NCBI GenBank assembly: GCA_934565795.1 | Contig: CAKTIM010000010.1 | Location: 1 to 64,000 of the forward strand | Length of the DNA stretch: 64,000 nt | Origin: an uncultured Oscillospiraceae bacterium | GTDB lineage: Bacteria; Bacillota; Clostridia; Oscillospirales; Oscillospiraceae | Reading direction: 5' to 3' | In this document: one piece after another, positions 32,888 to 43,429 of the stretch | Numbering within the stretch: position 1 is the first letter of the stretch | Layout of the letters: the number at the start of each line of letters is the position of its first letter | Notes under the pieces: model-generated | The model's database searches: none | What the model saw: the letters and a program-made list of their open reading frames with translations, nothing else | Told to the model about the DNA's origin: nothing | Translations under genes and position numbers: made by a program

Positions 32888-33733
32888 TTACTTGCTGCGG
32901 ACAAACAGAACGCCCAGCGTTCCGGGGCCGCAGTGACAGGAAACGGTGCAGCCTGCGGTGGTCTCGTACACATTCTTGAAGTGTCCGTACTGCGCAACGC
33001 CGCTCTTGGCCGCCTCAATGCTCTGGGGGGACATCTCGGTATGGGTGATAAAGATCGTCCCATCCTCCAGACCGGCCCGGTCGGCCAGACGATCCTTTAC
33101 ATAGGCAGACAGGCACTTCTCAATGTGTCCGCGGTACTTTTTCACAACGGACATCTTCCCGTCCTTTACCTCAATGCAGGGCTTCAGGCCCAGCAGGTTG
33201 GCGCCCAGTGCCGCCACGCTGGAGCAGCGCCCACCCTTGACCATGTAGTCCAGCCGATCCAGCACAAAGCTTGCCTCTACACGGGTGGCAAATTCATCCA
33301 GCTCAGCCTTCAGCGTATCCAGATCCGTTGCGGTCTGCGCCAGCTCACAGGCCTTCAGCACCACAAGCCCCTGGCCGGTGGAAAGGTTCCTGGAATCCAC
33401 CACCCGCACATTGTCAAAGTCCTCGGCGGCAATGCAGGCGTTCTGATAGCTGGAGGAGAAATCCGAGCTGATATTAATGTGGATCACGCCGTCATATTTT
33501 TCGGCGTATTTGGAAAACTCCTCTTGGAACACAGCCACGCCCCGCGCAGCGGTGGAGCAGAGGCTTCCGCCTGCGGCCACATGGGCGAAGATATCCGCCG
33601 GGGTGATGGTCACGCCATCCAGATACTCCTTGGCATCCTTCATCACGATCAGGGGAATGATGCCGATGTCATACTGTTGCACCAGCTCCGGGGAAAGGTC
33701 ACAGGTGCTGTCGGAAATAATTTTTACTCTCAT
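32888..33733 (-). CDS. DegV family fatty-acid-binding protein
   Basis: 281 residues. The N-terminal signature is KIISDSTCDLSPEL (residues 4-17), with GVTITPADIFAH, STAARGVAVFQEEF (phosphate/carboxylate site) and NISSDFSSSYQNA, then RLDYMVKGGRCSS and LNLLGLKPCIEV-type segments. DegV/FakB proteins hold a fatty acid and present it to the kinase FakA for phosphorylation; no FakA gene is in the window. The C terminus is unusually Cys-rich (GCTVSCHCGPGTLGVLF), though the final GPGTLG is standard for the family. It follows hxlR by 24 bases and is probably co-transcribed. Confidence 0.85.
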   Translation of the reverse strand: MRVKIISDSTCDLSPELVQQYDIGIIPLIVMKDAKEYLDGVTITPADIFAHVAAGGSLCSTAARGVAVFQEEFSKYAEKYDGVIHINISSDFSSSYQNACIAAEDFDNVRVVDSRNLSTGQGLVVLKACELAQTATDLDTLKAELDEFATRVEASFVLDRLDYMVKGGRCSSVAALGANLLGLKPCIEVKDGKMSVVKKYRGHIEKCLSAYVKDRLADRAGLEDGTIFITHTEMSPQSIEAAKSGVAQYGHFKNVYETTAGCTVSCHCGPGTLGVLFVRSK

Positions 33734-33757
33734 CTTTCGTAATCCTTTCTTTTCGTT

Positions 33758-34123
33758 TCAGTGGCAGCAGGAGGAACCAGACTGCATCATAAAGCAGGTC
33801 GGCTCCAGGTTTTTCCCGTGCAGGTAATCCGCGCCCCAGTCTCGCATGGCGGTCAGGATCGGCATCAGACTCCGCCCGGTTTCCGTGAGGGAATATTCCA
33901 CCTTGGGCGGAACCACCGGGAATACCTCCCGATGAATCAAATCCTGTGCCTCCAGCTCCCGCAGCTGCTGGGTCAGCATTTTGGGGGTCGCGCTGGATAT
34001 CATCTTTCGCAGCTCGGAAAAGCGCCGTCGGCCATCGGCCAGATACCAAAGGATCAGCGCCTTGTATTTTCCGCCGATCAGGTCAAGCGTGACCGCCACG
34101 GGGCAAATATCCTTTGAATTCAT
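33758..34123 (-). CDS. HxlR-family regulator with a C-terminal Cys/His tail
   Basis: 121 residues. HxlR winged-helix domain: ICPVAVTLDLIGGKYKALIL with the conserved Cys 7, then RFSELRKMISSATPKMLTQQ (recognition helix), and HREVFPVVPPKVEYSLTETG (wing). The final 12 residues (C110, C119, C120, H121, with two Met) look like a soft-metal ligand set and are not a usual HxlR ending. Divergent, 164 bases away, is the copper ATPase gene, with a palindrome between them. I infer a copper or thiol-stress sensor. The start at 34123 follows GGGAGG; an upstream GTG overlaps that site. Confidence 0.85.
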   Translation of the reverse strand: MNSKDICPVAVTLDLIGGKYKALILWYLADGRRRFSELRKMISSATPKMLTQQLRELEAQDLIHREVFPVVPPKVEYSLTETGRSLMPILTAMRDWGADYLHGKNLEPTCFMMQSGSSCCH

Positions 34124-34156
34124 AAACACCTCCCATAGTATCCAAAAGGGAAGTAT

Positions 34157-34172
34157 TGCACAAAATAGTGCA
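34157..34172. promoter_or_regulatory. Candidate operator between hxlR and the copper ATPase gene
   Basis: TGCAC and GTGCA are separated by six A/T-rich bases. The symmetry extends outward as AGTAT on the left and TACT on the right with one base out of register. Its place between two divergent genes suits a dimeric HxlR regulator controlling both. Confidence 0.45.
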
Positions 34173-34287
34173 TACTTGCATTATTGTCCTTGCGTGATAG
34201 AATATTACCATACAAGCCGTGGCGTGTCAATAGAAAACAGTTGACGCCGCCCAGAAAATAGGAGATAATAGAAAGCGAGGAAGCCGT

Positions 34288-36777
<2,490 letters not shown>

Positions 36778-36782
36778 GCGCC

Positions 36783-37706
36783 ATGCGTACCGATGAATAC
36801 TATGCATCCAAGGGAGCCGGTCGGATTCATGTCTGCCGGTGGATGCCGGACAAGCCCCCTGTGGCCGTGCTGCAAATCATCCATGGCATTGCGGAGTATG
36901 TGGAGCGCTATGAGGAGCTTGCCCAGTATATGAATGAGCTGGGCTACCTGGTGGTAGCCGAGGATCATATGGGGCATGGCAAATCCATCAACGGCGACGG
37001 CGTTCAGGGCTATTTCCACGGCGGCTGGTTTACCGCCGTGGCCGATAGCTACGAGCTTCTGCAAAAGACCCGCAGCGAATACCCGGAGCTGCCCTATGTT
37101 CTGCTGGGGCACTCCATGGGTTCCTTTATGACAAGAACCATCCTGTGCGCCTACCCGGACAGCGGGATTTCCGCTGCCGTTATCTGCGGCACCGGCTGGC
37201 AGCCCAGGGCCTTGCTTGCCACGGGCATTGCCATTTCCGAGGCTGTGTGCAAAGTAAAGGGGGAGGCCACCCCCAGCGACGCCCTGCAAAATCTGGTGTT
37301 TTCCAACTACAACAAGCGGGTGCCCCAGCCGAAAACGCCCTTTGACTGGGTGTGCAGCGACCCCAAGGTGGTCAGCGACTATGTGGCTGACCCGCTGTGC
37401 GGCTTCACCGCCAGCTGTGGGCTGATCCAGGAAATGCTGAAAGGCATCGCCTACATCGAAAATCCTCAGAATCTGTCCATGATGAAAAAGGAGCTGCCCG
37501 TCCTGTTTATTGCCGGAGGGGATGACCCGGTGGGCAGCTACGGCAAGGGCGTCCGCCGTGCCACACAGGCATTCCAGCAGGCGAAGATGGCGGATGTAAC
37601 CTGCAAGATCTATCCCCAGGGACGGCATGAGATTCTGAACGAGGCCAACAAGCGGGATATCTATGACGATATTGCCACCTGGCTTGGGCCGAAGCTGTGG
37701 AAATAA
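36783..37706 (+). CDS. Alpha/beta hydrolase, monoacylglycerol lipase/lysophospholipase type
   Basis: 307 residues. Motifs of the PldB/monoglyceride lipase group: IIHGIAEYVERYEELA (oxyanion), DHMGHGKS, the nucleophile elbow LLGHSMGSF (Ser about residue 110), an Asp in AGGDDPVG (about 246) and the catalytic His in QGRHEILNE (about 281). A cap region lies between about 140 and 215. No signal peptide. It starts six bases after copA and may be read from the same message, though no functional link is apparent. Confidence 0.85.
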   Translation: MRTDEYYASKGAGRIHVCRWMPDKPPVAVLQIIHGIAEYVERYEELAQYMNELGYLVVAEDHMGHGKSINGDGVQGYFHGGWFTAVADSYELLQKTRSEYPELPYVLLGHSMGSFMTRTILCAYPDSGISAAVICGTGWQPRALLATGIAISEAVCKVKGEATPSDALQNLVFSNYNKRVPQPKTPFDWVCSDPKVVSDYVADPLCGFTASCGLIQEMLKGIAYIENPQNLSMMKKELPVLFIAGGDDPVGSYGKGVRRATQAFQQAKMADVTCKIYPQGRHEILNEANKRDIYDDIATWLGPKLWK

Positions 37707-37750
37707 TGCTGCAAAGTGTCCGATTTATTGGACGTGTGCGGAGCGATAAT

Positions 37751-37783
37751 ATAGCCATCACAAAGCGAAAGGCTGATGGCTAT
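37751..37783 (+). promoter_or_regulatory. Perfect 10-bp inverted repeat covering a start codon
   Basis: ATAGCCATCA (37751-37760) and TGATGGCTAT (37774-37783) are exact reverse complements with a 13-base loop that carries the AAAGG ribosome binding site. The right arm contains the ATG codons of the 44-residue gene. Confidence 0.45.
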
Positions 37784-37910
37784 GTTTTCAATCCGTTATC
37801 ATTCCGGGCATGTTATGGTGTATGACAAGAACGGTAAATTCCTGTTTTCGGCCGACACGGAGCAGGAGGCCAGAGAGGAACTGGAGGAATATGAGGAATC
37901 TGCGGCTTGA
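37776..37910 (+). CDS. Small protein, 44 residues, upstream of truA
   Basis: Short frame MAMFSIRYHSGHVMVYDKNG then KFLFSADTEQEAREELEEYE, ending at TGA 37910 and overlapping the truA start by 20 bases. An alternative ATG at 37782 gives 42 residues. The acidic C-terminal helix and the FLFSADTEQEA block resemble small proteins that I associate with Oscillospiraceae genomes. Function unknown. Translational coupling to truA is suggested by the overlap, and the start lies inside a hairpin. Confidence 0.55.
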   Translation: MAMFSIRYHSGHVMVYDKNGKFLFSADTEQEAREELEEYEESAA

Positions 37911-38625
37911 TCTGTGCTATGACGGCACCCGCTACCGGGGCTGGCAGAGAATACCGGGGGCGGACAATACCATTCAGGGCAAGCTGGAGCAGGTTTTGAG
38001 CCGAATTCTGGAGGAACCCATTGAGGTCAGCGGCAGCGGGAGGACGGATGCCGGTGTCCATGCGCTGGGGCAGGTGGCTTCTTTCCACTGCGAAAGCAGT
38101 ATGCCCGCCGATCAGATTCTGGAGCAGCTGCGCAGGTATCTTCCCGAGGACATCGGCATATATTCCTGCAAAGAGGCTTCTGCCCGGTTTCATGCCCGGC
38201 TGAACGCCAGGCAAAAAACCTATCGCTACCGCATCTGGAACAGCCGGGAGCCTTGCGTATTCCGGCGGCGGTACGTGGCGGTTTTCCCGGAGGCCCTGGA
38301 CACGGATGCCATGCAGCGCTCCGGGGAGCAGCTGGTGGGAGAGCACGATTTTTCCGCGTTCTGTACCCGCGCCAGACAGAAAAAATCCACCGTAAGGTGC
38401 ATCACTGCATTGTCCGTCACGAGAGCGGGGAATGAAATCCATATCACCGTCACCGCTGACGGCTTCCTGTACAACATGATGCGCATTATCGCAGGCACGC
38501 TGATCGAGGCGGGCAGGGGAGAGCGCAGCCCGGAGGATATTCCGGCTCTATTTTCCGGCGTGCGGAGCGAGGCGGGCTTCCTGGCACCGGCCCAGGGGCT
38601 GTGCCTGATGGAGGTTGAATATTGA
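37891..38625 (+). CDS. truA: tRNA pseudouridine synthase A
   Basis: 244 residues, typical length. TruA converts U38-U40 of the tRNA anticodon arm to pseudouridine. The catalytic Asp is in SGRTDAGVHALGQV (about residues 50-63), with YDGTRYRGWQ at the N terminus, the RFHARLNARQKTYRYRIWN block, and FLYNMMRIIAGTLIEAGRG near the C terminus. The start at 37891 follows GGAGG with short spacing and lies inside the preceding small gene. Its stop overlaps the TTG of the ArsC-like gene by four bases. Confidence 0.93.
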   Translation: MRNLRLDLCYDGTRYRGWQRIPGADNTIQGKLEQVLSRILEEPIEVSGSGRTDAGVHALGQVASFHCESSMPADQILEQLRRYLPEDIGIYSCKEASARFHARLNARQKTYRYRIWNSREPCVFRRRYVAVFPEALDTDAMQRSGEQLVGEHDFSAFCTRARQKKSTVRCITALSVTRAGNEIHITVTADGFLYNMMRIIAGTLIEAGRGERSPEDIPALFSGVRSEAGFLAPAQGLCLMEVEY

Positions 38626-38963
38626 ACATACAGATTTTTGGAAAGAGCAAATGCTTTGATACCAAGAAGGCCGAGCGCTACTTCAAGGAGCGGCGGATCA
38701 AATACCAGTCCATTGACCTGATTCGCTTCGGCATGTCCGGCAAGGAATTTGACAGTGTGCTGCGGGCCGTGGGCGGCATCGATCAGCTTATCGACTGGAA
38801 CGGAAAGTCCCAGGAGATCACCAATATGAAGTACATGGATGATGTGCGGGCCAAGGAGGACAAGGTCTTTGACGATCCTGCCCTGATGAAAACCCCCATC
38901 GTCCGTAACGGAAAGCAGGCGACCGTGGGCTATTGCCCGGAGGTTTGGAGCACCTGGGAATAA
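38622..38963 (+). CDS. ArsC/Spx-family protein
   Basis: 113 residues of the ArsC/Spx thioredoxin-like fold. The N terminus IQIFGKSKCFDTKKAERYF has a single Cys (residue 11) where ArsC has its reactive Cys and Spx a CxxC pair. The family segments YQSIDLIRFGMSGKEFDSVL and MKTPIVRNGKQATVGYCPE follow. Length equals the family norm. Arsenate reduction is uncertain since such stand-alone members often lack it. It starts at a TTG that overlaps the truA stop, so the two are translationally coupled. Confidence 0.7.
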   Translation: MNIQIFGKSKCFDTKKAERYFKERRIKYQSIDLIRFGMSGKEFDSVLRAVGGIDQLIDWNGKSQEITNMKYMDDVRAKEDKVFDDPALMKTPIVRNGKQATVGYCPEVWSTWE

Positions 38964-38982
38964 ACAGTTAAACACATCTACG

Positions 38983-39013
38983 AAAGCAGACTTCGCAGGG
39001 GGTCTGCTTTTTT
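38983..39013 (+). terminator. Terminator after the ArsC-like gene
   Basis: AAAGCAGAC and GTCTGCTTT enclose a ten-base loop and are followed by TTTT. Confidence 0.7.
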
Positions 39014-39074
39014 CTGCTTTTTGCGATTTTATTCTTGAAGTTTGGAATGAAAAATGGTATGCTAGGAGGAGCGT

Positions 39075-40409
39075 ATGGCAAAAATCCTGGACTGGCTGTA
39101 TGAACTGCTGTGGGGTACGCCAATGCTCCTGCTGATGCTGGGCATTGGCGTATGGCTGACGGTCTGCACGCGCTTTGTGCAGCTGAGGCTGTTTCCCCAG
39201 GCGGTGCGCCGCTTTCTGCGCAGGGATACGCCCAGCGGCGGCGTGTCGCCCTTTCGCGCCCTGTGTACCGCGCTGGCCGCGACGGTCGGCACCGGGAATC
39301 TGGTGGGCGTGGCCGGGGCGATCTGCCTGGGTGGGCCGGGGGCTGTCTTTTGGATGCTCTTCTTTGCGTTCTTCGGCATGGCGGTGAAGTTTGCCGAGGC
39401 GACCCTGGCGGTGCGTTACCGGCAGCGCCGGGATGGCGAGATCGTGGGCGGCCCCATGTATATGATCCGCGCCCAGCTGCCCCGCGTCTTTTTGCCGCTG
39501 GCCTATGTATACAGTGCCTGCGGCGTCCTTGCCAGCTTTGGCGTGGGGAATCTCACCCAGGTCAATGCCATCGTTACCGGCGTCCAGAGCATTCGCCCGG
39601 AGCTGTCACCCATTGCCCTGTGCCTGGGGCTGACGGCGCTGGTGGGATTCGCGTTCTGGAAGGGCGCGGATTCCATTGGAAGCGTTGCCGAAAGACTGGT
39701 GCCCTACGCCGCCAGCACCTATTTTGTGCTGTGCCTGATTTTCCTGGCCTGCCGATCCTCTCTGATTCCAAAAGCGTTCCATGATATTTTCACCGGCGCT
39801 TTTTCTCCCAGGGCCATTACCGGCGGCCTGATCGGCTCCGCCGTCCGGGCAGTGCAGGTGGGGTGCAGCCGGGGCGTTTTCACCCACGAGGCCGGGATGG
39901 GCACCGCGTCCATTGCCCATGCCTCCGCCGCAGTCGACCACCCGGTAGAGCAGGGGATGATGGGCCTGCTGGAGGTATTCTTGGATACCTTCGTCATTTG
40001 CACCATAACGGCCCTGGTCATTCTATGCAGCGGCGTACCTGTCACCTATGGGACGGATGCCGGGGCGGCGCTGACGGTTTCTGCTTTCTCCGCCGTTTAC
40101 GGCAGCTTTGGAAAGGTAATTGTTGCGGCGTTTCTTGCCTGCTTTGCCTACGCCACCATTTTAGGCTGGAGCCTGTATGGGCTTCGCTGCGCTCAGTTCC
40201 TGTTTGGCCGGAGGGTTGCTCCCGTTTTCTTTGTGTTTCAGACGGCGGCGGTGACCCTGGGGGCGGTGCTGAAAACTCCGATGGTGTGGAAAATGGCCGA
40301 AATTGTCAATGGTCTGATGGCCATTCCAAATTTACTCGCTCTATGCTTTCTCAGCCCGGAGCTGCGAAGGCTCACAAATTCTTATACACGCGAAACATCC
40401 AGGAGGTAA
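39075..40409 (+). CDS. Sodium:alanine symporter family protein
   Basis: 444 residues, about ten membrane helices, AGCS family. Signatures are LCTALAATVGTGNLVGVAGA (sodium/substrate site of helix 2), GGPGAVFWMLFFAFFGMAVK followed by FAEATLAVRYR, GGPMYMI, and GCSRGVFTHEAGMGTASIAHA. These proteins import alanine, glycine or related amino acids with Na+. The start follows TAGGAGGAG. The 3' end runs directly into the ribosome binding site of the aminotransferase gene two bases on, so uptake and transamination of amino acids may be co-expressed. Confidence 0.9.
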   Translation: MAKILDWLYELLWGTPMLLLMLGIGVWLTVCTRFVQLRLFPQAVRRFLRRDTPSGGVSPFRALCTALAATVGTGNLVGVAGAICLGGPGAVFWMLFFAFFGMAVKFAEATLAVRYRQRRDGEIVGGPMYMIRAQLPRVFLPLAYVYSACGVLASFGVGNLTQVNAIVTGVQSIRPELSPIALCLGLTALVGFAFWKGADSIGSVAERLVPYAASTYFVLCLIFLACRSSLIPKAFHDIFTGAFSPRAITGGLIGSAVRAVQVGCSRGVFTHEAGMGTASIAHASAAVDHPVEQGMMGLLEVFLDTFVICTITALVILCSGVPVTYGTDAGAALTVSAFSAVYGSFGKVIVAAFLACFAYATILGWSLYGLRCAQFLFGRRVAPVFFVFQTAAVTLGAVLKTPMVWKMAEIVNGLMAIPNLLALCFLSPELRRLTNSYTRETSRR

Positions 40410-40411
40410 TT

Positions 40412-41638
40412 ATGCAAATTTCCATCAATGCCAACCGCTGCGAGCCGTCGCCCATGCGCAAGTTTCACCCGTTGGCGGTGGCTGCCGAGAAAAGCGGCAA
40501 GAAGATTTATCATCTGAACATTGGTCAGCCCGACCTGGAAACGCCGACGGCCTACTATGAGACCATTCGGAATTTCAATCGCAAGACCCTGGCCTACGAT
40601 GCCTCCCCCGGAAATCCGCTGCTCATCGATGCCATTCGGAATTACTATGCCGGGCTGGGCATCGACCTGGAGCCGAATGACGTGCTGATTACCACCGGCG
40701 GCAGCGAGGCGCTGCTGCTGACATGCCTGAGCATTCTCGACCCCTATACCGAGGTCATTATCCCGGAGCCGTACTATCCCAATTACACCACCTTCGTCCA
40801 TGCGGCGGGCGGCGTTATCCGCGCCCTGCCCACGAACCCCTGGGAAGGCTACCGCTACGCCCAGCGGGACAGAATCGAAAGCCAGATCACCCGCAACACC
40901 CGTGCCATTCTCATTACCAACCCCGGCAACCCCACCGGCGTGGTGCTGGATCAGCAGGAAATGCGGATGATCGCCGATATTGCCAAGGAGCATGACCTGT
41001 TTTTGATCTGCGACGAGGTGTACCGGGAATTCTGCTACGACGATAAATTCGGCGTGCCCTCCATGGCCCACTTCGATGACATTCAGGATAACCTGGTGAT
41101 CATCGACTCCGTTTCCAAGCGCTTCTCCGCCTGCGGTGCCCGGGTGGGCGCAGTGATTACCAAAAATAAGGAGCTGCAGCAGGCAATCCTGAAGTTCTGC
41201 CAGTCCCGCCTGTCCGTCGCCACCATCGACCAGCTGGGCGCTGCCGCGCTGTACTCGGTGGATTCCAGCTTCTTCCGCAGGAGCAAGGAGGAATACCGCC
41301 GCCGCAGAGATACGGTGATCGCGGGCCTGCGGAAGATTCCCGGCGTGGTGGTGGAGGTGCCCATGGGCGCGTTCTACGTAATGGCCAGCCTGCCGGTGGA
41401 TGATTCCGACAAGTTCCAGAGATGGCTCTTGGAGGAGTTCGACGACAACGGCGACACCGTCATGTTTGCCCCCGGTGCTCCGTTCTACGAGACCCCCGGC
41501 AAGGGCATCAACGAGGTACGTATTGCCTACGTCCTGAACCAGCAGGACTTGAGCCGCGCCATGGACGTCCTGGCTGCCGGAATCGCCGCCTATCAGAAAA
41601 AGGTGATGAAGGTCTCCAGCCCCAGCGTGGACGCCTAA
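40412..41638 (+). CDS. Pyridoxal-phosphate aminotransferase, class I/II
   Basis: 408 residues of fold-type I. HLNIGQPDLETP (N-terminal), TTGGSEALLLT (phosphate site), ILITNPGNPTGVV (Asn ligand), LICDEVYREF (Asp ligand of the pyridine nitrogen) and the Schiff-base Lys in DSVSKRFSACGARVG (about residue 235) are all present, with the C-terminal INEVRIAYV Arg that binds the substrate carboxylate. The closest function is aspartate or general amino-acid aminotransferase; exact specificity unknown. The start at 40412 follows CCAGGAGG. Confidence 0.9.
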   Translation: MQISINANRCEPSPMRKFHPLAVAAEKSGKKIYHLNIGQPDLETPTAYYETIRNFNRKTLAYDASPGNPLLIDAIRNYYAGLGIDLEPNDVLITTGGSEALLLTCLSILDPYTEVIIPEPYYPNYTTFVHAAGGVIRALPTNPWEGYRYAQRDRIESQITRNTRAILITNPGNPTGVVLDQQEMRMIADIAKEHDLFLICDEVYREFCYDDKFGVPSMAHFDDIQDNLVIIDSVSKRFSACGARVGAVITKNKELQQAILKFCQSRLSVATIDQLGAAALYSVDSSFFRRSKEEYRRRRDTVIAGLRKIPGVVVEVPMGAFYVMASLPVDDSDKFQRWLLEEFDDNGDTVMFAPGAPFYETPGKGINEVRIAYVLNQQDLSRAMDVLAAGIAAYQKKVMKVSSPSVDA

Positions 41639-41655
41639 ACCGTCCTACATATTTG

Positions 41656-41686
41656 AAAAGGCTGCCGATTCGTTCGGCAGCCTTTT
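41656..41686. terminator. Bidirectional terminator
   Basis: AAAAGGCTGCCGA and its reverse complement enclose a short TTCGT loop. It lies between the aminotransferase gene and the convergent TSCPD gene and can serve both. Confidence 0.8.
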
Positions 41687-41701
41687 GCGGTTCAATTATG
41701 T

Positions 41702-41956
41702 TTATGCCCCCTGCGTCTTGAATTCCTTCAGCGCCTTGGCCAGCTGGTCGGGGCAGGAGGTGGACTTCATGCCGCACTTGATGCCCTCCAGGAGGGAGAT
41801 CACCTCGTCGATGTTCTGCCCCTCCACCAGCGCGCCGATGCCCTTCAGGTTGCCGTTGCAGCCGCCCAGGAACTGAACGTCGTGCACCTTGCCGTCCTCT
41901 ACATTAAAAAAGATCTTCTGGGAGCAGGTTCCCTTGGTTTTGTATTCGTACTGCAT
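41702..41956 (-). CDS. TSCPD domain protein (TIGR03905-like)
   Basis: 84 residues. MQYEYKTKGTCSQKIFFNVE, then QFLGGCNGNLKGIGALVEGQ, then IKCGMKSTSCPDQLAKAL: the second ends and third block contain the TSCPD tetrad that names the domain, with Cys residues placed as in family members. The same domain occurs at the end of some vitamin-B12-dependent ribonucleotide reductases; the free-standing form has no proven role. The start at 41956 follows GAAAGGAAG. It lies 17 bases after the YbaK gene in the same direction. Confidence 0.85.
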   Translation of the reverse strand: MQYEYKTKGTCSQKIFFNVEDGKVHDVQFLGGCNGNLKGIGALVEGQNIDEVISLLEGIKCGMKSTSCPDQLAKALKEFKTQGA

Positions 41957-41973
41957 TTGTTTCTTCCTTTCTG

Positions 41974-42447
41974 TTATACGGTGATATCTGCCAGAACAGC
42001 GCCGGTCAGCTTTGCCAGCGCCTCCGGGTTCAGCGTTATTTGATGCCCTCGCTCCCCGGCGGAGACGGCAATCTCCTCCCAAAGGATACAGGTTTCATCC
42101 ATAAAGGTGGGATACCTTTTCTTCATGCCCACAGGGCTGCACCCACCGCGGATATAGCCGGTGAGGGGGAGCAGCTCCTTGACGGCAATCAGCTCCATAT
42201 TCTTGTCTCCGGCGGCCTTTGCAGCCTTTTTCAGATCCAGCTCACAGCAGACGGGGATGCAGAATACATTAATGCCCGTGCGCTCGCCCCGCGCTACCAG
42301 CGTTTTGAATACCTGCTCCGGCGGCATGGCCAGCGCCTCGGCGGCATGCATGCCGTTTAGGTCGTTTTCATCAAATTCGTAAAATGCCTCGCGGCAGGGG
42401 ATTCCCGCCTGCTCCACTAGGCGGACTGCATTTGTTTTTGTACTCAC
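41974..42447 (-). CDS. ybaK: Cys-tRNA(Pro)/Cys-tRNA(Cys) deacylase (YbaK/EbsC)
   Basis: About 157 residues. YbaK hydrolyses Cys wrongly attached to tRNA(Pro). Family segments are STKTNAVRLVEQAGI, EALAMPPEQVFKTLVARG, CELDLKKAAKAAGDKNMEL and LTGYIRGGCSPVGMKKRYPT. The start is placed at GTG 42447: a promoter (TTGAAA, 17 bases, TATAAT) at 42464-42492 would start transcription near 42457, which rules out the in-frame GTG at 42462. Followed by the TSCPD gene. Confidence 0.88.
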   Translation of the reverse strand: MSTKTNAVRLVEQAGIPCREAFYEFDENDLNGMHAAEALAMPPEQVFKTLVARGERTGINVFCIPVCCELDLKKAAKAAGDKNMELIAVKELLPLTGYIRGGCSPVGMKKRYPTFMDETCILWEEIAVSAGERGHQITLNPEALAKLTGAVLADITV

Positions 42448-42463
42448 TTTGATCACCGACACT

Positions 42464-42492
42464 ATTATACGTCATGTAGTCAAGGCTTTCAA
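42464..42492 (-). promoter_or_regulatory. Promoter of ybaK
   Basis: On the minus strand TTGAAA (42487-42492), a 17-base spacer and TATAAT (42464-42469). The resulting leader is very short. Confidence 0.6.
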
Positions 42493-42545
42493 GGGTGAAT
42501 ATTCCTCCTTTTTCTGGTTACCATAGCAGCAAAAGGAGGTTTTTT

Positions 42546-43250
42546 ATGAACGAGCAGAAAAATCCAGAAATGCGAAAGCAGGAGCGGGAGCAGCTGGTGG
42601 AGCTGGGCAGCGACCTGACCCGCACCGGCAGCAGCAATATCTACACACTTACCATCATTGGCCAGATCGAGGGGCATCAGGTCGCGCCGGAGACGGTCAA
42701 GACAACGAAGTATGAGCATATTCTGCCCCTGCTTGCAGGTATCGAGGAGAGCGACGAGATCGACGGTCTGCTGCTGCTTCTGAACACGGTGGGCGGAGAC
42801 ATTGAGGCGGGACTTGCCATTGCAGAGATGATTGCCGGAATGAAAAAGCCCACTGTCTCCCTGGTGCTGGGGGGCGGGCACTCCATCGGCATTCCGCTGG
42901 CCGTATGCACCAAGCGCTCCTTCATCACGCCTACCGCCAGCATGACCGTCCACCCGGTACGCATGACCGGGCTTGTGGTGGGAGCGCCGCAGACCTTCCG
43001 CTATTTTCAGCGGATACAGGAGCAGATCACCGATTTTGTAACCGCCAACTCTAAAATCTCCCGAGAAAACTTTGAAAAATATATGATGGCCACCGGCGAG
43101 ATGGCCACGGATGTGGGCACGATCCTCTATGGAAAGGAGGCCGTCTCCTCCGGCCTGATCGACCGTCTGGGCGGCCTGAACGACGCGCTTTCGGCGCTGC
43201 ACAAGATGATCGACCACCCGAAATCCGAGCGCAGGCAACGCCAGCGGTGA
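42546..43250 (+). CDS. tepA: ClpP-like serine protease TepA
   Basis: 234 residues of the ClpP/crotonase fold. The nucleophile Ser is in GGGHSIGIPLAV (about residue 117), the His in SMTVHPVRM (about 142), with the oxyanion block LLNTVGGDIEAGLAIAEMI. TepA of Bacillus is a membrane-associated ClpP relative next to spoIIIE, linked to signal-peptide handling and protein export; the same neighbourhood (tepA then ftsK/spoIIIE) is seen here. The start at 42546 follows AAAGGAGG. Confidence 0.85.
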   Translation: MNEQKNPEMRKQEREQLVELGSDLTRTGSSNIYTLTIIGQIEGHQVAPETVKTTKYEHILPLLAGIEESDEIDGLLLLLNTVGGDIEAGLAIAEMIAGMKKPTVSLVLGGGHSIGIPLAVCTKRSFITPTASMTVHPVRMTGLVVGAPQTFRYFQRIQEQITDFVTANSKISRENFEKYMMATGEMATDVGTILYGKEAVSSGLIDRLGGLNDALSALHKMIDHPKSERRQRQR

Positions 43251-43367
43251 AATGTTGCGGCAGCGGCAGAAACATGCCGCTGCCGATTTTGGTTACTGCC
43301 CTGGGGGACGCAAGCGGACAGGCTGAGGTGATGGTGCGGTTTTGCAATAGTATTTTTGAAAAAGGGC

Positions 43368-43396
43368 TGGAAATTCATTCCTGACTATGCTATAAT
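43368..43396 (+). promoter_or_regulatory. Promoter upstream of the uppP-like gene
   Basis: TGGAAA (43368-43373), a 17-base spacer and a consensus TATAAT (43391-43396). The predicted start near 43403 rules out the ATG at 43400 as the start codon. Confidence 0.5.
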
Positions 43397-43429
43397 AAAA
43401 TGAAAAGTTTTGTAAAGGAGAGGGCAGGC

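Noticed and set aside
39035..39063. TTGAAG-17-TATGCT promoter-like sequence before the alanine symporter
   Set aside because: Transcription would begin inside the ribosome binding site, so the match is doubtful.
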